From positions 1 to 64,000 of the forward strand of contig DGCD01000009.1 of NCBI GenBank assembly GCA_002384935.1: DNA of 64,000 nt, given 5' to 3'. The notes under the pieces are model-generated. The model was not told the origin of the DNA and searched no databases. It was given only the letters and a program-made list of their open reading frames with translations. The stretch comes from Pusillimonas sp. UBA3987. GTDB lineage: Bacteria > Pseudomonadota > Gammaproteobacteria > Burkholderiales > Burkholderiaceae_B. Shown here piece after piece: positions 18,023-27,009 of this stretch; position 1 is the first letter of the stretch, and each line of letters begins with the position of its first letter. The position numbers and the translations under genes were made by a program.

Positions 18023-19741
18023 ATGGCCACTACCATTGCAGACTATCTTGCTCAAACTCTTACCAATGCAGGCGTCACCCGGATATGGGGCGTGACAGGC
18101 GACAGCCTGAATGGCTTTTCCGACAGCATGCGCAAGCTGGGTACACTGCAGTGGATGCACACCCGGCACGAGGAAGTAGCCGCGTTTGCAGCAGGCGCCG
18201 AAGCCGCAGAGACAGGACAACTGGCGGTATGCGCAGGCAGTTGCGGGCCGGGTAACCTGCACCTTATCAATGGTTTGTACGATTGCCATCGGAATCGTAC
18301 CCCCGTTCTCGCCATCGCCGCACACATTCCCTCGACGGAAATCGGGCTGGGATATTTCCAGGAGACCCACCCTCAGGAACTGTTCAAGGAATGCAGTCAT
18401 TATGTAGAACTGGTCAACGACCCGGCCCAGTTTCCCCGTATTCTCGAACGCGCCATGCAAGCGGCGATTCGGCGGCGGGGCGTTGCAGTCATTGTGCTGC
18501 CGGGCGATGTCGCACTCAAACCGGCACCTGGCCCAGCCAGGCCGGTTCCAACGACCCGGCCGTCAACACTGATTCCGTCTGAAGGCGACATCAACCAGCT
18601 GGCCCAACTGCTCAATGAGTCCGAAGCGGTTACGTTGCTATGCGGCAGTGGATGCGAAGGCGCGCACGACGAAGTCGTAGCGCTGGCCGACACGCTGGGC
18701 GCGCCTGTCGTTCACGCATTGCGGGGAAAACCGTTTATCGAGTACGACAACCCCAACAGCGTGGGCATGACAGGCCTCATTGGGATCAGTTCCGGTTACC
18801 ACGCCATGGAACAGTGCGACACCCTGGTCATGCTGGGTACTGATTTTCCTTATCGGCCTTTCTACCCCTCGCGGGCACGCGTTGCACAAATCGATATCAA
18901 CCCGGAATCGCTGGGCAAGCGTGTTGCGGTGGAACTTGGCATCAACGCAGACGTTCGCGCCTCGCTGGAAGCGCTGCTGCCAAAAGTGAAACGCAAGGAG
19001 AACCGTACTTTTCTGGACAAGGCACTAAAACATTACCGGGCGGCGCAAAAAGAGCTTAGCGACTATGCGCGGCCGGCAGCCGATGGTGCCGCCATTCATC
19101 CTCAGTACCTTGTTCACCTGATCAGTGAACGCGCAGCCGACAACGCCGTCTTCACTGTCGACGTTGGCACACCGACGCTTTGGGCGGCACGCTATCTGAA
19201 AATGAATGGTCGGCGACGACTGCACGGCTCATTCAACCATGGCTCAATGGCCAACGCCCTGCCCCAGGCGCTGGGAGCACAAGCAGCCAACCCAGGCAAA
19301 CAGGTGATTTCCCTGTCGGGCGACGGCGGCTTGTCGATGCTCTTGGGCGAGCTGCTTTCTGCGCGACAACTGAATCTGCCCGTGAAGATTGTCGTTTTCA
19401 ATAACAGCTCACTGGGTTTCGTGGCCATGGAGATGAAGGCGGCCGGTTATATGGATACAGGTACCGACTTTATCGACACCAACTATGCCGATATCGCCAA
19501 GGCAGCCGGACTTGAATCGATTCGTGTCAGCGAGTCGTCGGCGTTACCCGATGCAATCGACCGCTTTCTGGCATTGCCCGGGCCTGCACTACTGGACGTG
19601 GTCATCGATAAACGGGAACTGGCGATGCCGCCAAAAATCACGTTGGAACAAGCCAAAGGCTTCAGCTTGTACATGCTGCGCGCAGTTTTAAGCGGCAAAG
19701 GCAACGAAGTCGTGGAGATTGCAAAAACCAATCTGCGCTAA
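18023..19741 (+). CDS. poxB: Pyruvate dehydrogenase (quinone), PoxB type
   Basis: This 572-residue thiamine-diphosphate enzyme has the same length as E. coli PoxB. Landmarks are HTRHEEVAAFAAGAEA near residue 48, carrying the catalytic Glu, and SGDGGLSMLLGELLSARQLN near 432, the ThDP-binding motif. It converts pyruvate to acetate and CO2, passing electrons to membrane quinone. The C-terminal region is of PoxB type, which favours this over acetolactate synthase. The start follows AAAGGA. It is transcribed alone and is convergent with the TauE-like gene. Confidence 0.9.
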   Translation: MATTIADYLAQTLTNAGVTRIWGVTGDSLNGFSDSMRKLGTLQWMHTRHEEVAAFAAGAEAAETGQLAVCAGSCGPGNLHLINGLYDCHRNRTPVLAIAAHIPSTEIGLGYFQETHPQELFKECSHYVELVNDPAQFPRILERAMQAAIRRRGVAVIVLPGDVALKPAPGPARPVPTTRPSTLIPSEGDINQLAQLLNESEAVTLLCGSGCEGAHDEVVALADTLGAPVVHALRGKPFIEYDNPNSVGMTGLIGISSGYHAMEQCDTLVMLGTDFPYRPFYPSRARVAQIDINPESLGKRVAVELGINADVRASLEALLPKVKRKENRTFLDKALKHYRAAQKELSDYARPAADGAAIHPQYLVHLISERAADNAVFTVDVGTPTLWAARYLKMNGRRRLHGSFNHGSMANALPQALGAQAANPGKQVISLSGDGGLSMLLGELLSARQLNLPVKIVVFNNSSLGFVAMEMKAAGYMDTGTDFIDTNYADIAKAAGLESIRVSESSALPDAIDRFLALPGPALLDVVIDKRELAMPPKITLEQAKGFSLYMLRAVLSGKGNEVVEIAKTNLR

Positions 19742-19765
19742 TGGGTCTTTGCCCAGCTGAACAAG

Positions 19766-19793
19766 GGTGAAGTCGGGTTAAATCGACTTCACC
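19766..19793. terminator. Hairpin between convergent poxB and tauE-like genes
   Basis: GGTGAAGTCG (19766-19775) pairs with CGACTTCACC (19784-19793) in a perfect 10-bp stem with an 8-base loop. It overlaps the last codons of the TauE-like gene. There is no long T run, so it is at best a weak bidirectional terminator. Confidence 0.5.
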
Positions 19794-20533
19794 ACCAGCA
19801 CTAAAGCCAGAATCACCAGAAAACCAATCAGAACGCGGCGAAAGGCGATCTCGCTTAACAAATGACGGATCGCCTTTCCGAAACGCAACCCAACAAACAT
19901 AGGCAACAATGCCAGCGCAGACAAAGCTACCTCGTTAAACCCAAAGCGGCCATACCAGAGCATCGCAATATAGGTAGGCAAGGATCCCAACAGGTAGATA
20001 ATGCTGATTGAGGCGATGAAGTCTTCGCGTTTGAGACGAAGCGCCATCAGGTAAGTAATAATAATGGGCCCGGTCAGCGTCGATACGCCCCCCATAATGC
20101 CGGCGATCGCGCCAACAAGCGGCCCCATCCAGCGTTCCTGTTCAGGGCTTATTTTATGTGGACGCACGAACATCAAGCCCACCGCGCTCAGCACCGCGAC
20201 AGCCACAACCACATTGAAAAACGCAACGGAAAACCCGACGGTTAACTTCACGGTGACCACCGTGAACAGCAACTGCACCCCTACGACACTGCCAAAGCGG
20301 CGCAAGCTATAACGCCAATTGCCGCCCTCTACCGCCTGCCAGAAATTCGACGACAACACCGGCATGACCAACAAACCCATGGCTTGCGTACCGGGCACCA
20401 CCAGAGACAACATGGGCAACACAACGGTTGGCAGGCCTACGCCCATGGTTCCTTTCACAATGCCGCCCACGACAAAAATCGCTGCAACACCCATCCATAC
20501 AAGCCATGACCAATCCAGCTCGGTTAGCAGCAC
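19778..20533 (-). CDS. Sulfite exporter TauE/SafE family membrane protein
   Basis: This 251-residue protein has about eight helices and the TauE/SafE glycine-rich pattern near both halves (GGIVKGTMGVGLPTVVLPML near residue 22, and GAIAGIMGGVSTLTGP near 140). Members export sulfite, sulfoacetate or other sulfonated compounds; the substrate here is unknown. The start is a GTG with AGGAG five bases upstream. A damaged deoxyribosyltransferase gene lies just upstream on the same strand. Confidence 0.88.
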   Translation of the reverse strand: MLLTELDWSWLVWMGVAAIFVVGGIVKGTMGVGLPTVVLPMLSLVVPGTQAMGLLVMPVLSSNFWQAVEGGNWRYSLRRFGSVVGVQLLFTVVTVKLTVGFSVAFFNVVVAVAVLSAVGLMFVRPHKISPEQERWMGPLVGAIAGIMGGVSTLTGPIIITYLMALRLKREDFIASISIIYLLGSLPTYIAMLWYGRFGFNEVALSALALLPMFVGLRFGKAIRHLLSEIAFRRVLIGFLVILALVLVVKSI

Positions 20534-20559
20534 TTTCTCTCCTGTGGCATTAATGATGT

Positions 20560-20844
20560 TTAAAAATTAGCGCCCCCAAGTATAAAGGCCGTGCCCGAAT
20601 CGGGCTCCTTGCCGCGAAACCATTGCAAGTTGGCCACCACGCCATCAGCCTGGCGAATCATTCTCATATTCGCAAAGGCAATAGCCTTGGCAGTATCATG
20701 CAGTGAACCGCTAACAGCAATGTCATTATCCAGGGAATACAGGCCTTGCAGCCCAAGCTCGCGACAGCATTGTTTCAAATACCGCCCCCACTCAATGCTG
20801 TCGACACGAAACACATCGGGGCCCGCCAGGTAAACTTTTTTCAT
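20560..20844 (-). pseudogene. Truncated nucleoside 2-deoxyribosyltransferase, catalytic Glu lost
   Basis: The 94-residue product begins like the family (MKKVYLAGPDVF) and carries LYSLDND, ANMRMIRQADGVVANL and FRG. It stops right after PDSGTAFILGGANF. In this family the motif DxGTAFE carries the nucleophilic Glu and is followed by about 50 more residues. Here position 88 is Ile, and the reading frame ends six residues later. The break coincides with the catalytic codon, so the product should be inactive. An upstream in-frame start at 20862 is possible. The family normally exchanges the base of deoxynucleosides. Confidence 0.75.
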
Positions 20845-20906
20845 GAACAGGAACTCAACCACATGATTAATGCGGGCTATTATCTCAGTTCGACAAGGAG
20901 CACACC

Positions 20907-21431
20907 ATGATTAAACGCTTTCGATCAAGTATGCTTTTCGCCTGCCTGTCGTTGTTCGCAGCTTCGACTTGGGCACTGGAAGCAGGCGATCAGGCACCCA
21001 ACTTCTCCCTTCCCGCCTCCGACGGAAAAACGTATGAACTTGCCGATTTTCGCGGCAAGCAAGCGGTTGTACTAGCCTGGTTTCCCAAAGCGTATACCTA
21101 CGGCTGCACCATCGAGTGCAAGTCATTGGCTGAGAACGGTGACAATATCCGCCAGTTCGACGTCACGTATTTCATGGCCAGTGTCGATCCGCTCATTGAC
21201 AATGAAGGCTTCGCGGAAGAAACCGGTGCCGATTTTCCATTACTGAGTGATGAAGAAAAGTCGGTTGCTGAAGCCTATGGCGTGCTGAGCCCATCGGGCG
21301 TGGCCAGGCGACATACGTTTTATATTGGCAAAGACGGCCGTATTTTGAAAATCGATACGGATGTGCAACCGGAAACCTCTGCTGAAGATATGATCCGGAA
21401 TCTGGAAACACTTGGAGTGGCAAAACAATGA
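20907..21431 (+). CDS. Exported peroxiredoxin (BCP/AhpC-TSA family)
   Basis: This 174-residue protein has a signal peptide to about residue 24 (AASTWALEAG), then a thioredoxin-fold domain. The peroxidatic site reads TYGCTIEC, where most BCP relatives have TPGCTxEC; a second Cys four residues on may be the resolving one. It should reduce hydrogen or organic peroxides in the periplasm. The start has a strong AAGGAG. The gene overlaps the next one by 4 bases, which ties it to the ketopantoate-reductase-like gene. Confidence 0.88.
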   Translation: MIKRFRSSMLFACLSLFAASTWALEAGDQAPNFSLPASDGKTYELADFRGKQAVVLAWFPKAYTYGCTIECKSLAENGDNIRQFDVTYFMASVDPLIDNEGFAEETGADFPLLSDEEKSVAEAYGVLSPSGVARRHTFYIGKDGRILKIDTDVQPETSAEDMIRNLETLGVAKQ

Positions 21432-22348
21432 AAATACTGGTAGTTGGCGCCGGTGCGGTAGGCGGCCAGTTTGGTGCTTATCTGCATGAAAGCGGCGCAG
21501 AAGTTGATTTTCTGCTACGCCCGGCACGTAAGGAAATAATTGATGCTCAAGGCCTGACGCTCGACTTGCCAACGGGCAAGCTGCAAGTACAGCCACACAC
21601 GCTGATCGCATCTGAACTCAAACCTGTTTACGATCTGATTGTGGTCAGTTGCAAAGCATATTCGCTGGACAGCGTGATGAACGACCTTGCTAACGCAGTA
21701 GGCGAAAAAACGGTGATTCTGCCCTTGCTCAACGGGCTTCGACACCTGGATCTGCTAGGCGAAAAATTCGGGCATGAACGCGTGCTGGGCGGCATTGCAA
21801 AAACCGTGGCCACGCTGGCAACTCCTTCCTGTATTCAAATTAAACACGGCCCGGGAAACATAACCGTGGGCGCGCGAACCCCCAATCAACAAACAATCGC
21901 ACAAGCGGTCTGGTCGCAATTGCACACAGGGGGTGTCCACGCTTTTTTCAGTGAACATGTCATGGACGACATGTGGGACAAATACTGCCTCATGGCTTCT
22001 CTGGGCGCCTCGAACTGTCTTTTGGGCGGAACGGTGGGCGAATATATGCGCAGCCATGCGGGTGGACAAATTGCGTTGCAGTTGTTCAAGGAATGCGCCG
22101 AAACGGCGGCGGCGTCCGGTCATCCCTTGTATCCGGAATCAGTTGAACGGATTCAACAAGCGCTCACTAGCCGCCATTCGGGCTTCAGTGCATCGATGTA
22201 CCGCGACATGCGTGCCGGCCAGCCGGTTGAAGGCGACCATCTGGTGGGCGACATGATGCGGCGTGGTGAAGCGCTTGGCGTTGCTTGCCCTACGCTTAAA
22301 ATCGCACACGCAGCGCTGGAAACCTACATGGGCCGAAGGGAAGGCTAA
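21428..22348 (+). CDS. Ketopantoate reductase (PanE/ApbA) family protein
   Basis: This 306-residue protein has an N-terminal NADP-binding motif (VVGAGAVGGQFGAYL, residues 4-18), a SCKAY segment near 75 carrying the conserved Lys, and a C-terminal ApbA domain with the pattern SMYRDMRAGQPVEGDHLVG near 257. It reduces 2-dehydropantoate or a related 2-oxo acid. Several paralogues are common in this group of bacteria, and linkage to a periplasmic peroxiredoxin is unusual for coenzyme A synthesis, so I do not assign panE firmly. Confidence 0.85.
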   Translation: MKILVVGAGAVGGQFGAYLHESGAEVDFLLRPARKEIIDAQGLTLDLPTGKLQVQPHTLIASELKPVYDLIVVSCKAYSLDSVMNDLANAVGEKTVILPLLNGLRHLDLLGEKFGHERVLGGIAKTVATLATPSCIQIKHGPGNITVGARTPNQQTIAQAVWSQLHTGGVHAFFSEHVMDDMWDKYCLMASLGASNCLLGGTVGEYMRSHAGGQIALQLFKECAETAAASGHPLYPESVERIQQALTSRHSGFSASMYRDMRAGQPVEGDHLVGDMMRRGEALGVACPTLKIAHAALETYMGRREG

Positions 22349-22409
22349 TTCAGACCAACCCAGGCCCAGGGCGGCCGGGTGCGCTTCCCACCCGCGAATC
22401 CATGCCGGG

Positions 22410-22994
22410 TTACAGCAAATTCCTGCCTTGAATCGTCATGCCGGAACTGGCAAAAACCCCGCCGCCCAAATGATGAATGGTATGCAACGCCTTGTTGTGG
22501 TCGTTGAGTTGCCAGCGACCACCGGAAAAAACCAAAGGGTCTGCAGCGGCATTAACCACTTCGGCAAAGCATGTATCGTAAGCATTCTCGGCGTGCTCTT
22601 CGGGGATGCGCCGGCATTCGAGCCACGCTGCGCACCCCTGCTCCACAAGCGGTACCCCCGTCTCGGGGCCGGACACGGTGGGTACGTTCAAGGCACTGAT
22701 CTTATCCTGCTCGCGTCCGCTGACCCGCCCCACCGAGTAAGTCAGATCAATGGCAGCAACACCGGGTATGCATATGCCGAACACGCCGCTACGACGGATC
22801 AATTTGTGGGTATAGGTGGTTTTATCGATCACCACCGCAATACGGGGCGGATCGAACTCAACCGGCATCGACCAAGCTGCAGCCATAATATTTTGCCGGC
22901 CCTGGAAAGTACTGGTAACCAGTACTGTAGGGCCGTGATTAATTAAACGATTGGCATGATGCAGAAGTACAGAATGAAAAACCGAAGTGCTCAT
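22410..22994 (-). CDS. Flavin reductase-like (split-barrel) protein
   Basis: This 194-residue protein has the split-barrel FMN-binding pattern: VTSTFQGRQNIMAAAWSMP near residue 26, PPRIAVVIDKTTYTHKLI near 49 and FGICIPG near 72. Proteins of this group bind FMN and reduce it or use it as cofactor. No monooxygenase gene is adjacent, so its partner is unknown. It is divergent from the PgaB-like gene and converges on the ketopantoate-reductase-like gene. Confidence 0.82.
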   Translation of the reverse strand: MSTSVFHSVLLHHANRLINHGPTVLVTSTFQGRQNIMAAAWSMPVEFDPPRIAVVIDKTTYTHKLIRRSGVFGICIPGVAAIDLTYSVGRVSGREQDKISALNVPTVSGPETGVPLVEQGCAAWLECRRIPEEHAENAYDTCFAEVVNAAADPLVFSGGRWQLNDHNKALHTIHHLGGGVFASSGMTIQGRNLL

Positions 22995-23125
22995 GACTGG
23001 AACCCGTGTTTTGAATATGGATGTTGCATTCTTGATTCAACTCAAGCTTTTTGTTGCAAAAACAGTGGCGGCACCACCCTAAAGGCCTAGAATTCGAGAA
23101 ATCACCACCCCTTTTCCTACCCCTT

Positions 23126-24286
23126 ATGCGCCTACTGTCGTTATTACTGCTCATCGGGGTGCTTTCTTTGTCACCTGTTTCCCAGGCCAATCAGGCAAGC
23201 GGCCCGCTACGCGTCGCGCACGTCGACCTCGATTATATTTACGACGCCGATCCGAGCCAAATGGATCGAAATCTGGCACTACTGACACAACGAATCACAG
23301 ATCTGGGCGTCACCACCGTGTTCCTGCAGGCCTATGCCGACCCGTTGGGCGACGGGCTGGTGAAATCCGTTTATTTCCCCAACCGCCACTTACCCCTCCG
23401 GGCAGACCTTTTCAACCATGTTGCCCGGCAACTTCGAAACAATGCCAAAGTCAGCATTTATGCCTGGATGCCGCTTCTGAGTTTTGACCTGAATCCAGAC
23501 TTTGACCGGGTTGCCCGATGGACTCCCGACACATCTCAGCCTCTGGCCCAACCCGATCCGGCGCAGTACAGAAGACTGTCGCCATTTGATGCACGCGCAC
23601 GTCAGCAGATTATCGAAATCTATGAAGATTTGGCAGGCCATGCGCAATTCGACGGCATTCTCTTTCACGACGATGCCGTACTGGGTGACTTCGAAGACGC
23701 AAGCAGCGCTGCGCTGAAGGCATACCAACAGGCGGGGTTACCGCCCAGCATTGAAACATTGCACAGTGACCCCGCATTAATGCAACGCTGGACGCGGTTT
23801 AAAACCGAAACGCTTAATCAATTCACGGTGGAACTTGCCAACCGCGTTAGCGCGGTACGCGGATCGCACATAAAAACCGCGCGCAACATCTTTGCCATGC
23901 CGATATTGGCACCGGAAAGTGAAGCCTGGTTCGCTCAAAACCTGGACGATTTTCTGGCTTTGTATGACTACACTGCCCCAATGGCCATGCCTTACATGGA
24001 GGGTATCAGTCCTGAAAAAGCCGAGGAATGGCTCACAAAACTGGTGCAAGAGGTGGCCAAGCGGCCAGGCGCGCTGGAACGAACAATATTCGAATTGCAG
24101 GCGCGGGACTGGTCAAAACCCGACACCCCGTTCATTAACGGTGAAATCATGGCCAGCTGGATGAAAACACTACAGCAGGCGGGGGCCCACCATTTTGGCT
24201 ACTACCCTGACGATTTCATTGCAGGCCATCCGCCTTTGCCTGAAATGCGCCGGGCATTGTCTCCCTCCCGGCATCACGCGCCATAG
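23126..24286 (+). CDS. Exported PgaB C-terminal-type glycosidase-like protein
   Basis: This 386-residue protein has a signal peptide (residues 1-22, ending VSQANQ) followed by a TIM-barrel domain matching the C-terminal half of PgaB. Landmarks are VAHVDLDYIYDADP near residue 32, LQAYADPLGDGLVKSVYFPN near 68 and FDGILFHDDAVLGDFED near 173. In PgaB this half binds or cuts poly-N-acetylglucosamine beside a deacetylase domain. Here the deacetylase half is absent and no pga genes are near. I take the ATG at 23126 because the signal peptide begins there; an in-frame start at 23051 would bury it. Confidence 0.8.
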   Translation: MRLLSLLLLIGVLSLSPVSQANQASGPLRVAHVDLDYIYDADPSQMDRNLALLTQRITDLGVTTVFLQAYADPLGDGLVKSVYFPNRHLPLRADLFNHVARQLRNNAKVSIYAWMPLLSFDLNPDFDRVARWTPDTSQPLAQPDPAQYRRLSPFDARARQQIIEIYEDLAGHAQFDGILFHDDAVLGDFEDASSAALKAYQQAGLPPSIETLHSDPALMQRWTRFKTETLNQFTVELANRVSAVRGSHIKTARNIFAMPILAPESEAWFAQNLDDFLALYDYTAPMAMPYMEGISPEKAEEWLTKLVQEVAKRPGALERTIFELQARDWSKPDTPFINGEIMASWMKTLQQAGAHHFGYYPDDFIAGHPPLPEMRRALSPSRHHAP

Positions 24287-24301
24287 CTGGGCGCATCGTC
24301 C

Positions 24302-25582
24302 TCAGGCATCAGCGGGCAGAATCCGCCCTTCACAGTTCCCAAAGCCCACCCGATAACCCTCGCCCTGGCACCACCCTGTCAGGCGAATTGCATCATCATC
24401 CTCAATAAAGCTGCGCTGCCCCCCGTCTTTCAGAACCAACGGCTCTCGGCCATTCAGCGTAATCTCCAGCAACGACCCCAAAGATCCCGGTTCGGGGCCG
24501 CTAATCGTGCCGGAACCCATCAGGTCGCCCACGCGGACATTGCATCCCGAAACGGTGTGATGCGCCAGTTGCTGCGCCATCGACCAATACAAGTAGCGAA
24601 AGTTGGTTTGACACAGCAATGTCTCATCCCGACCCTCATGCGGGCTCAACCAGGCTTCAAGATGAATATCAAACGCGTGCTTCCCCTTTTGCTGCAAATA
24701 AGCCAAAGGTTCAGGTGACTGCTGAGGTTGAGCAACCCGAAACGGTTCCAGCGCATCGAAAGGTACCACCCAGGGCGAAATAGTGGAGGCAAACGTTTTG
24801 GCGTTGAACGGCCCCAGTGGCACGTATTCCCAGGCCTGAAGATCGCGCGCACTCCAATCATTCAGTAGCACCATGCCGAAAACATAATCTTCAGCCTGAT
24901 CACACGGAACCGACGTTCCCAGCCGGGTATCGGCACCCACAATAAAGCCCATCTCCAGCTCAAGATCGAGTTTGCGGCAGGGGCCGAAGACAGGACGCGG
25001 CTGATCGGCCAGCTTCATCTGGCCATTAGGCCTTTGAACAGGCGTACCGCTGACCACGACCGACGAAGCCCTGCCGTTATACGCTATGGGCATCTCAAGC
25101 CAATTTGGCAGTAATGCTTTCTCGGGGTCGCGAAACAACTTACCCACATTCGTGGCATGTTCTTTTGAAGAATAAAAGTCGGTATAGCCGGGGATGCGAA
25201 CCGGCAAATGCATCTGTACATTCGCAAGAGGGACAAGACAACGATCACGCAGCGCCGCGTTATCCCGCAGAACGGAATTGGAATCGAGCAACAGTTGTGC
25301 AACAGTCGCGCGAACGTTGCGCCACGCGGCTTGTCCCTGGGCAATAAAATCATTCAGTGCAGGCTGATTGAACACTTTGCCGGCACACTTCAACAACCCT
25401 TGCGCTTCAAGCACTGACAAGTCCAATACAAAATCGCCAATGGCAACACCGACACGCGGTTTCTCGTTTTCCCCCGGCGAAAAAATACCGTAAGGCAAAT
25501 TTTGAATCGGAAAATGTGTCTCAGGCGCATTGGCCGACTCAACCCAGCTGCGCCATTGCGGCTGCGGCGCGTTTTTAATCAT
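24302..25582 (-). CDS. fahA: Fumarylacetoacetase
   Basis: This 426-residue protein covers both domains of fumarylacetoacetase. It has GVAIGDFVLDLSVLEAQGLL near residue 44, DFYSSKEHATNVGKLFRD near 135 and LELEMGFIVG near 206, with the acidic metal ligands. It hydrolyses fumarylacetoacetate to fumarate and acetoacetate, the last step of homogentisate breakdown. It overlaps hmgA by 4 bases. No maleylacetoacetate isomerase gene lies in the window. Confidence 0.95.
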   Translation of the reverse strand: MIKNAPQPQWRSWVESANAPETHFPIQNLPYGIFSPGENEKPRVGVAIGDFVLDLSVLEAQGLLKCAGKVFNQPALNDFIAQGQAAWRNVRATVAQLLLDSNSVLRDNAALRDRCLVPLANVQMHLPVRIPGYTDFYSSKEHATNVGKLFRDPEKALLPNWLEMPIAYNGRASSVVVSGTPVQRPNGQMKLADQPRPVFGPCRKLDLELEMGFIVGADTRLGTSVPCDQAEDYVFGMVLLNDWSARDLQAWEYVPLGPFNAKTFASTISPWVVPFDALEPFRVAQPQQSPEPLAYLQQKGKHAFDIHLEAWLSPHEGRDETLLCQTNFRYLYWSMAQQLAHHTVSGCNVRVGDLMGSGTISGPEPGSLGSLLEITLNGREPLVLKDGGQRSFIEDDDAIRLTGWCQGEGYRVGFGNCEGRILPADA

Positions 25583-26931
25583 CGTGTGCCTCCCGGAGTG
25601 AAGTGGCGATCAAGCCCTTGCCAGCACAGATCGTAATCGCGCTGGCGCAACAGACTGTTGATCGCGTCGTCTGACGGTAACAAAGGAACACGCGTCTCGA
25701 ACATAAAAGCCAGCGTGTCCGTCACTTTGCGCGGCTGGGTGGTATCTTCGCTTGATGCACGGTCAAACGTGCCGGCATCCGGCCCATGCGACACCATGCA
25801 ATTGTGCAGGCTCGCCCCACCCGGAACAAACCCGCCCGACTTTGCATCATATTGCCCACGCACCAGTCCCATAAACTCACTGGCAACATTGCGATGAAAC
25901 CAGGGGGGACGAAACGTATTCTCGGCCACCAGCCAGCGCGGTGGGAAAATAACAAAATCAATATCATCCACACCCGGTGCATAACTGGGCGACTGCAACA
26001 CCAGGAAAAGCGAGGGGTCGGGATGATCGAAACTAATCGTGCCAATTGTGTTGAAACGACGCATATCATATTTGTAGGGCGCATAATTGCCGTGCCAAGC
26101 AACGACATCACAAGGCGCGTGGCCCATCGAGGCACACCATAATGCACCGTGGAACTTGGCGATGAGCTCATAATCCCCTTCCTGGTCTTCATACCAGGCC
26201 ACCGGCGTCTCAAAATCCCGCGACAAGGCCAGGCCGTTCGAACCAATGGGCCCCAAGTCGGGTAAACGCAACAAAGCACCATAGTTCTCGCAGATATAAC
26301 CCCGTGCGTGATGGTCAAGCAGGCTCACATTGAACCGGCATCCTCGTGGAATCACCACCATTTCCTGGGGCTCCACGCACAACAGGCCAAACTCGGTTTT
26401 AATGCCTAGTCGTCCTTCCTGAGGCACAATCAGCAGTTCTCCATCGCCATTGTAAAAATAACGATGCCCCATCGATTCGGTTGCGCAATAAATATAAATG
26501 GCACAACCCGACATCGACTGCGGCGCACCGTTACCGGCAAACAAATGCCAGCTATCGATGAAGTCGGTGGGTTCCGACGGGACAGGCAACGGGTCCCATC
26601 GCATGGGATTGGGCTCGGGGTGAGCGCACAACGCCTTGCCTGCCCAAGAATTGGAATAGGGTGTAAACGGTGCATGCACCGCCCCCGGGCGAATACGATA
26701 GACCCAACTGCGTCGGTTGGCTTCACGCGGCGCGGTAAACGCCGTACCGGAGATTTGCTCCGCATACAGCCCATATGCCACCCGTTGAGGCGAGTTCCTT
26801 CCCACCGGCAAGGTGCCGGGCAGTGCTTCGGTTGCGAAATCATTGCCAAAACCCGTCAGATAGCCGATGGGCCCCTGGCTGAACAACTCGGCGTCAATCG
26901 CACCCAACGCGGCCTTGTTTTCCAACGTCAT
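25579..26931 (-). CDS. hmgA: Homogentisate 1,2-dioxygenase
   Basis: This 450-residue protein matches HmgA throughout, including GFGNDFATEALPG near residue 28, RVAYGLYAEQISGTAFTAPR near 48 and the iron-binding C-terminal region (PPRWLVAENTFRPPWFHRN). It opens the homogentisate ring to maleylacetoacetate. I take the ATG at 26931, which has AAGGA eight bases upstream, over an upstream in-frame start at 26967. It is followed by fahA with overlap. It lies in line behind the ABC importer and creatininase-like genes, so it may share their transcript. Confidence 0.95.
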   Translation of the reverse strand: MTLENKAALGAIDAELFSQGPIGYLTGFGNDFATEALPGTLPVGRNSPQRVAYGLYAEQISGTAFTAPREANRRSWVYRIRPGAVHAPFTPYSNSWAGKALCAHPEPNPMRWDPLPVPSEPTDFIDSWHLFAGNGAPQSMSGCAIYIYCATESMGHRYFYNGDGELLIVPQEGRLGIKTEFGLLCVEPQEMVVIPRGCRFNVSLLDHHARGYICENYGALLRLPDLGPIGSNGLALSRDFETPVAWYEDQEGDYELIAKFHGALWCASMGHAPCDVVAWHGNYAPYKYDMRRFNTIGTISFDHPDPSLFLVLQSPSYAPGVDDIDFVIFPPRWLVAENTFRPPWFHRNVASEFMGLVRGQYDAKSGGFVPGGASLHNCMVSHGPDAGTFDRASSEDTTQPRKVTDTLAFMFETRVPLLPSDDAINSLLRQRDYDLCWQGLDRHFTPGGTR

Positions 26932-27009
26932 GATGTCATCCTTATCAGAACAACGCGGTGATTCCAATAAGATAACAGAACACGTTCAAGCGCACGCGTG
27001 GTTTTTTAC

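Noticed and set aside
18023..19741. Assignment as acetolactate synthase large subunit
   Set aside because: The length and C-terminal region fit PoxB, and no small regulatory subunit or ilv gene is adjacent.
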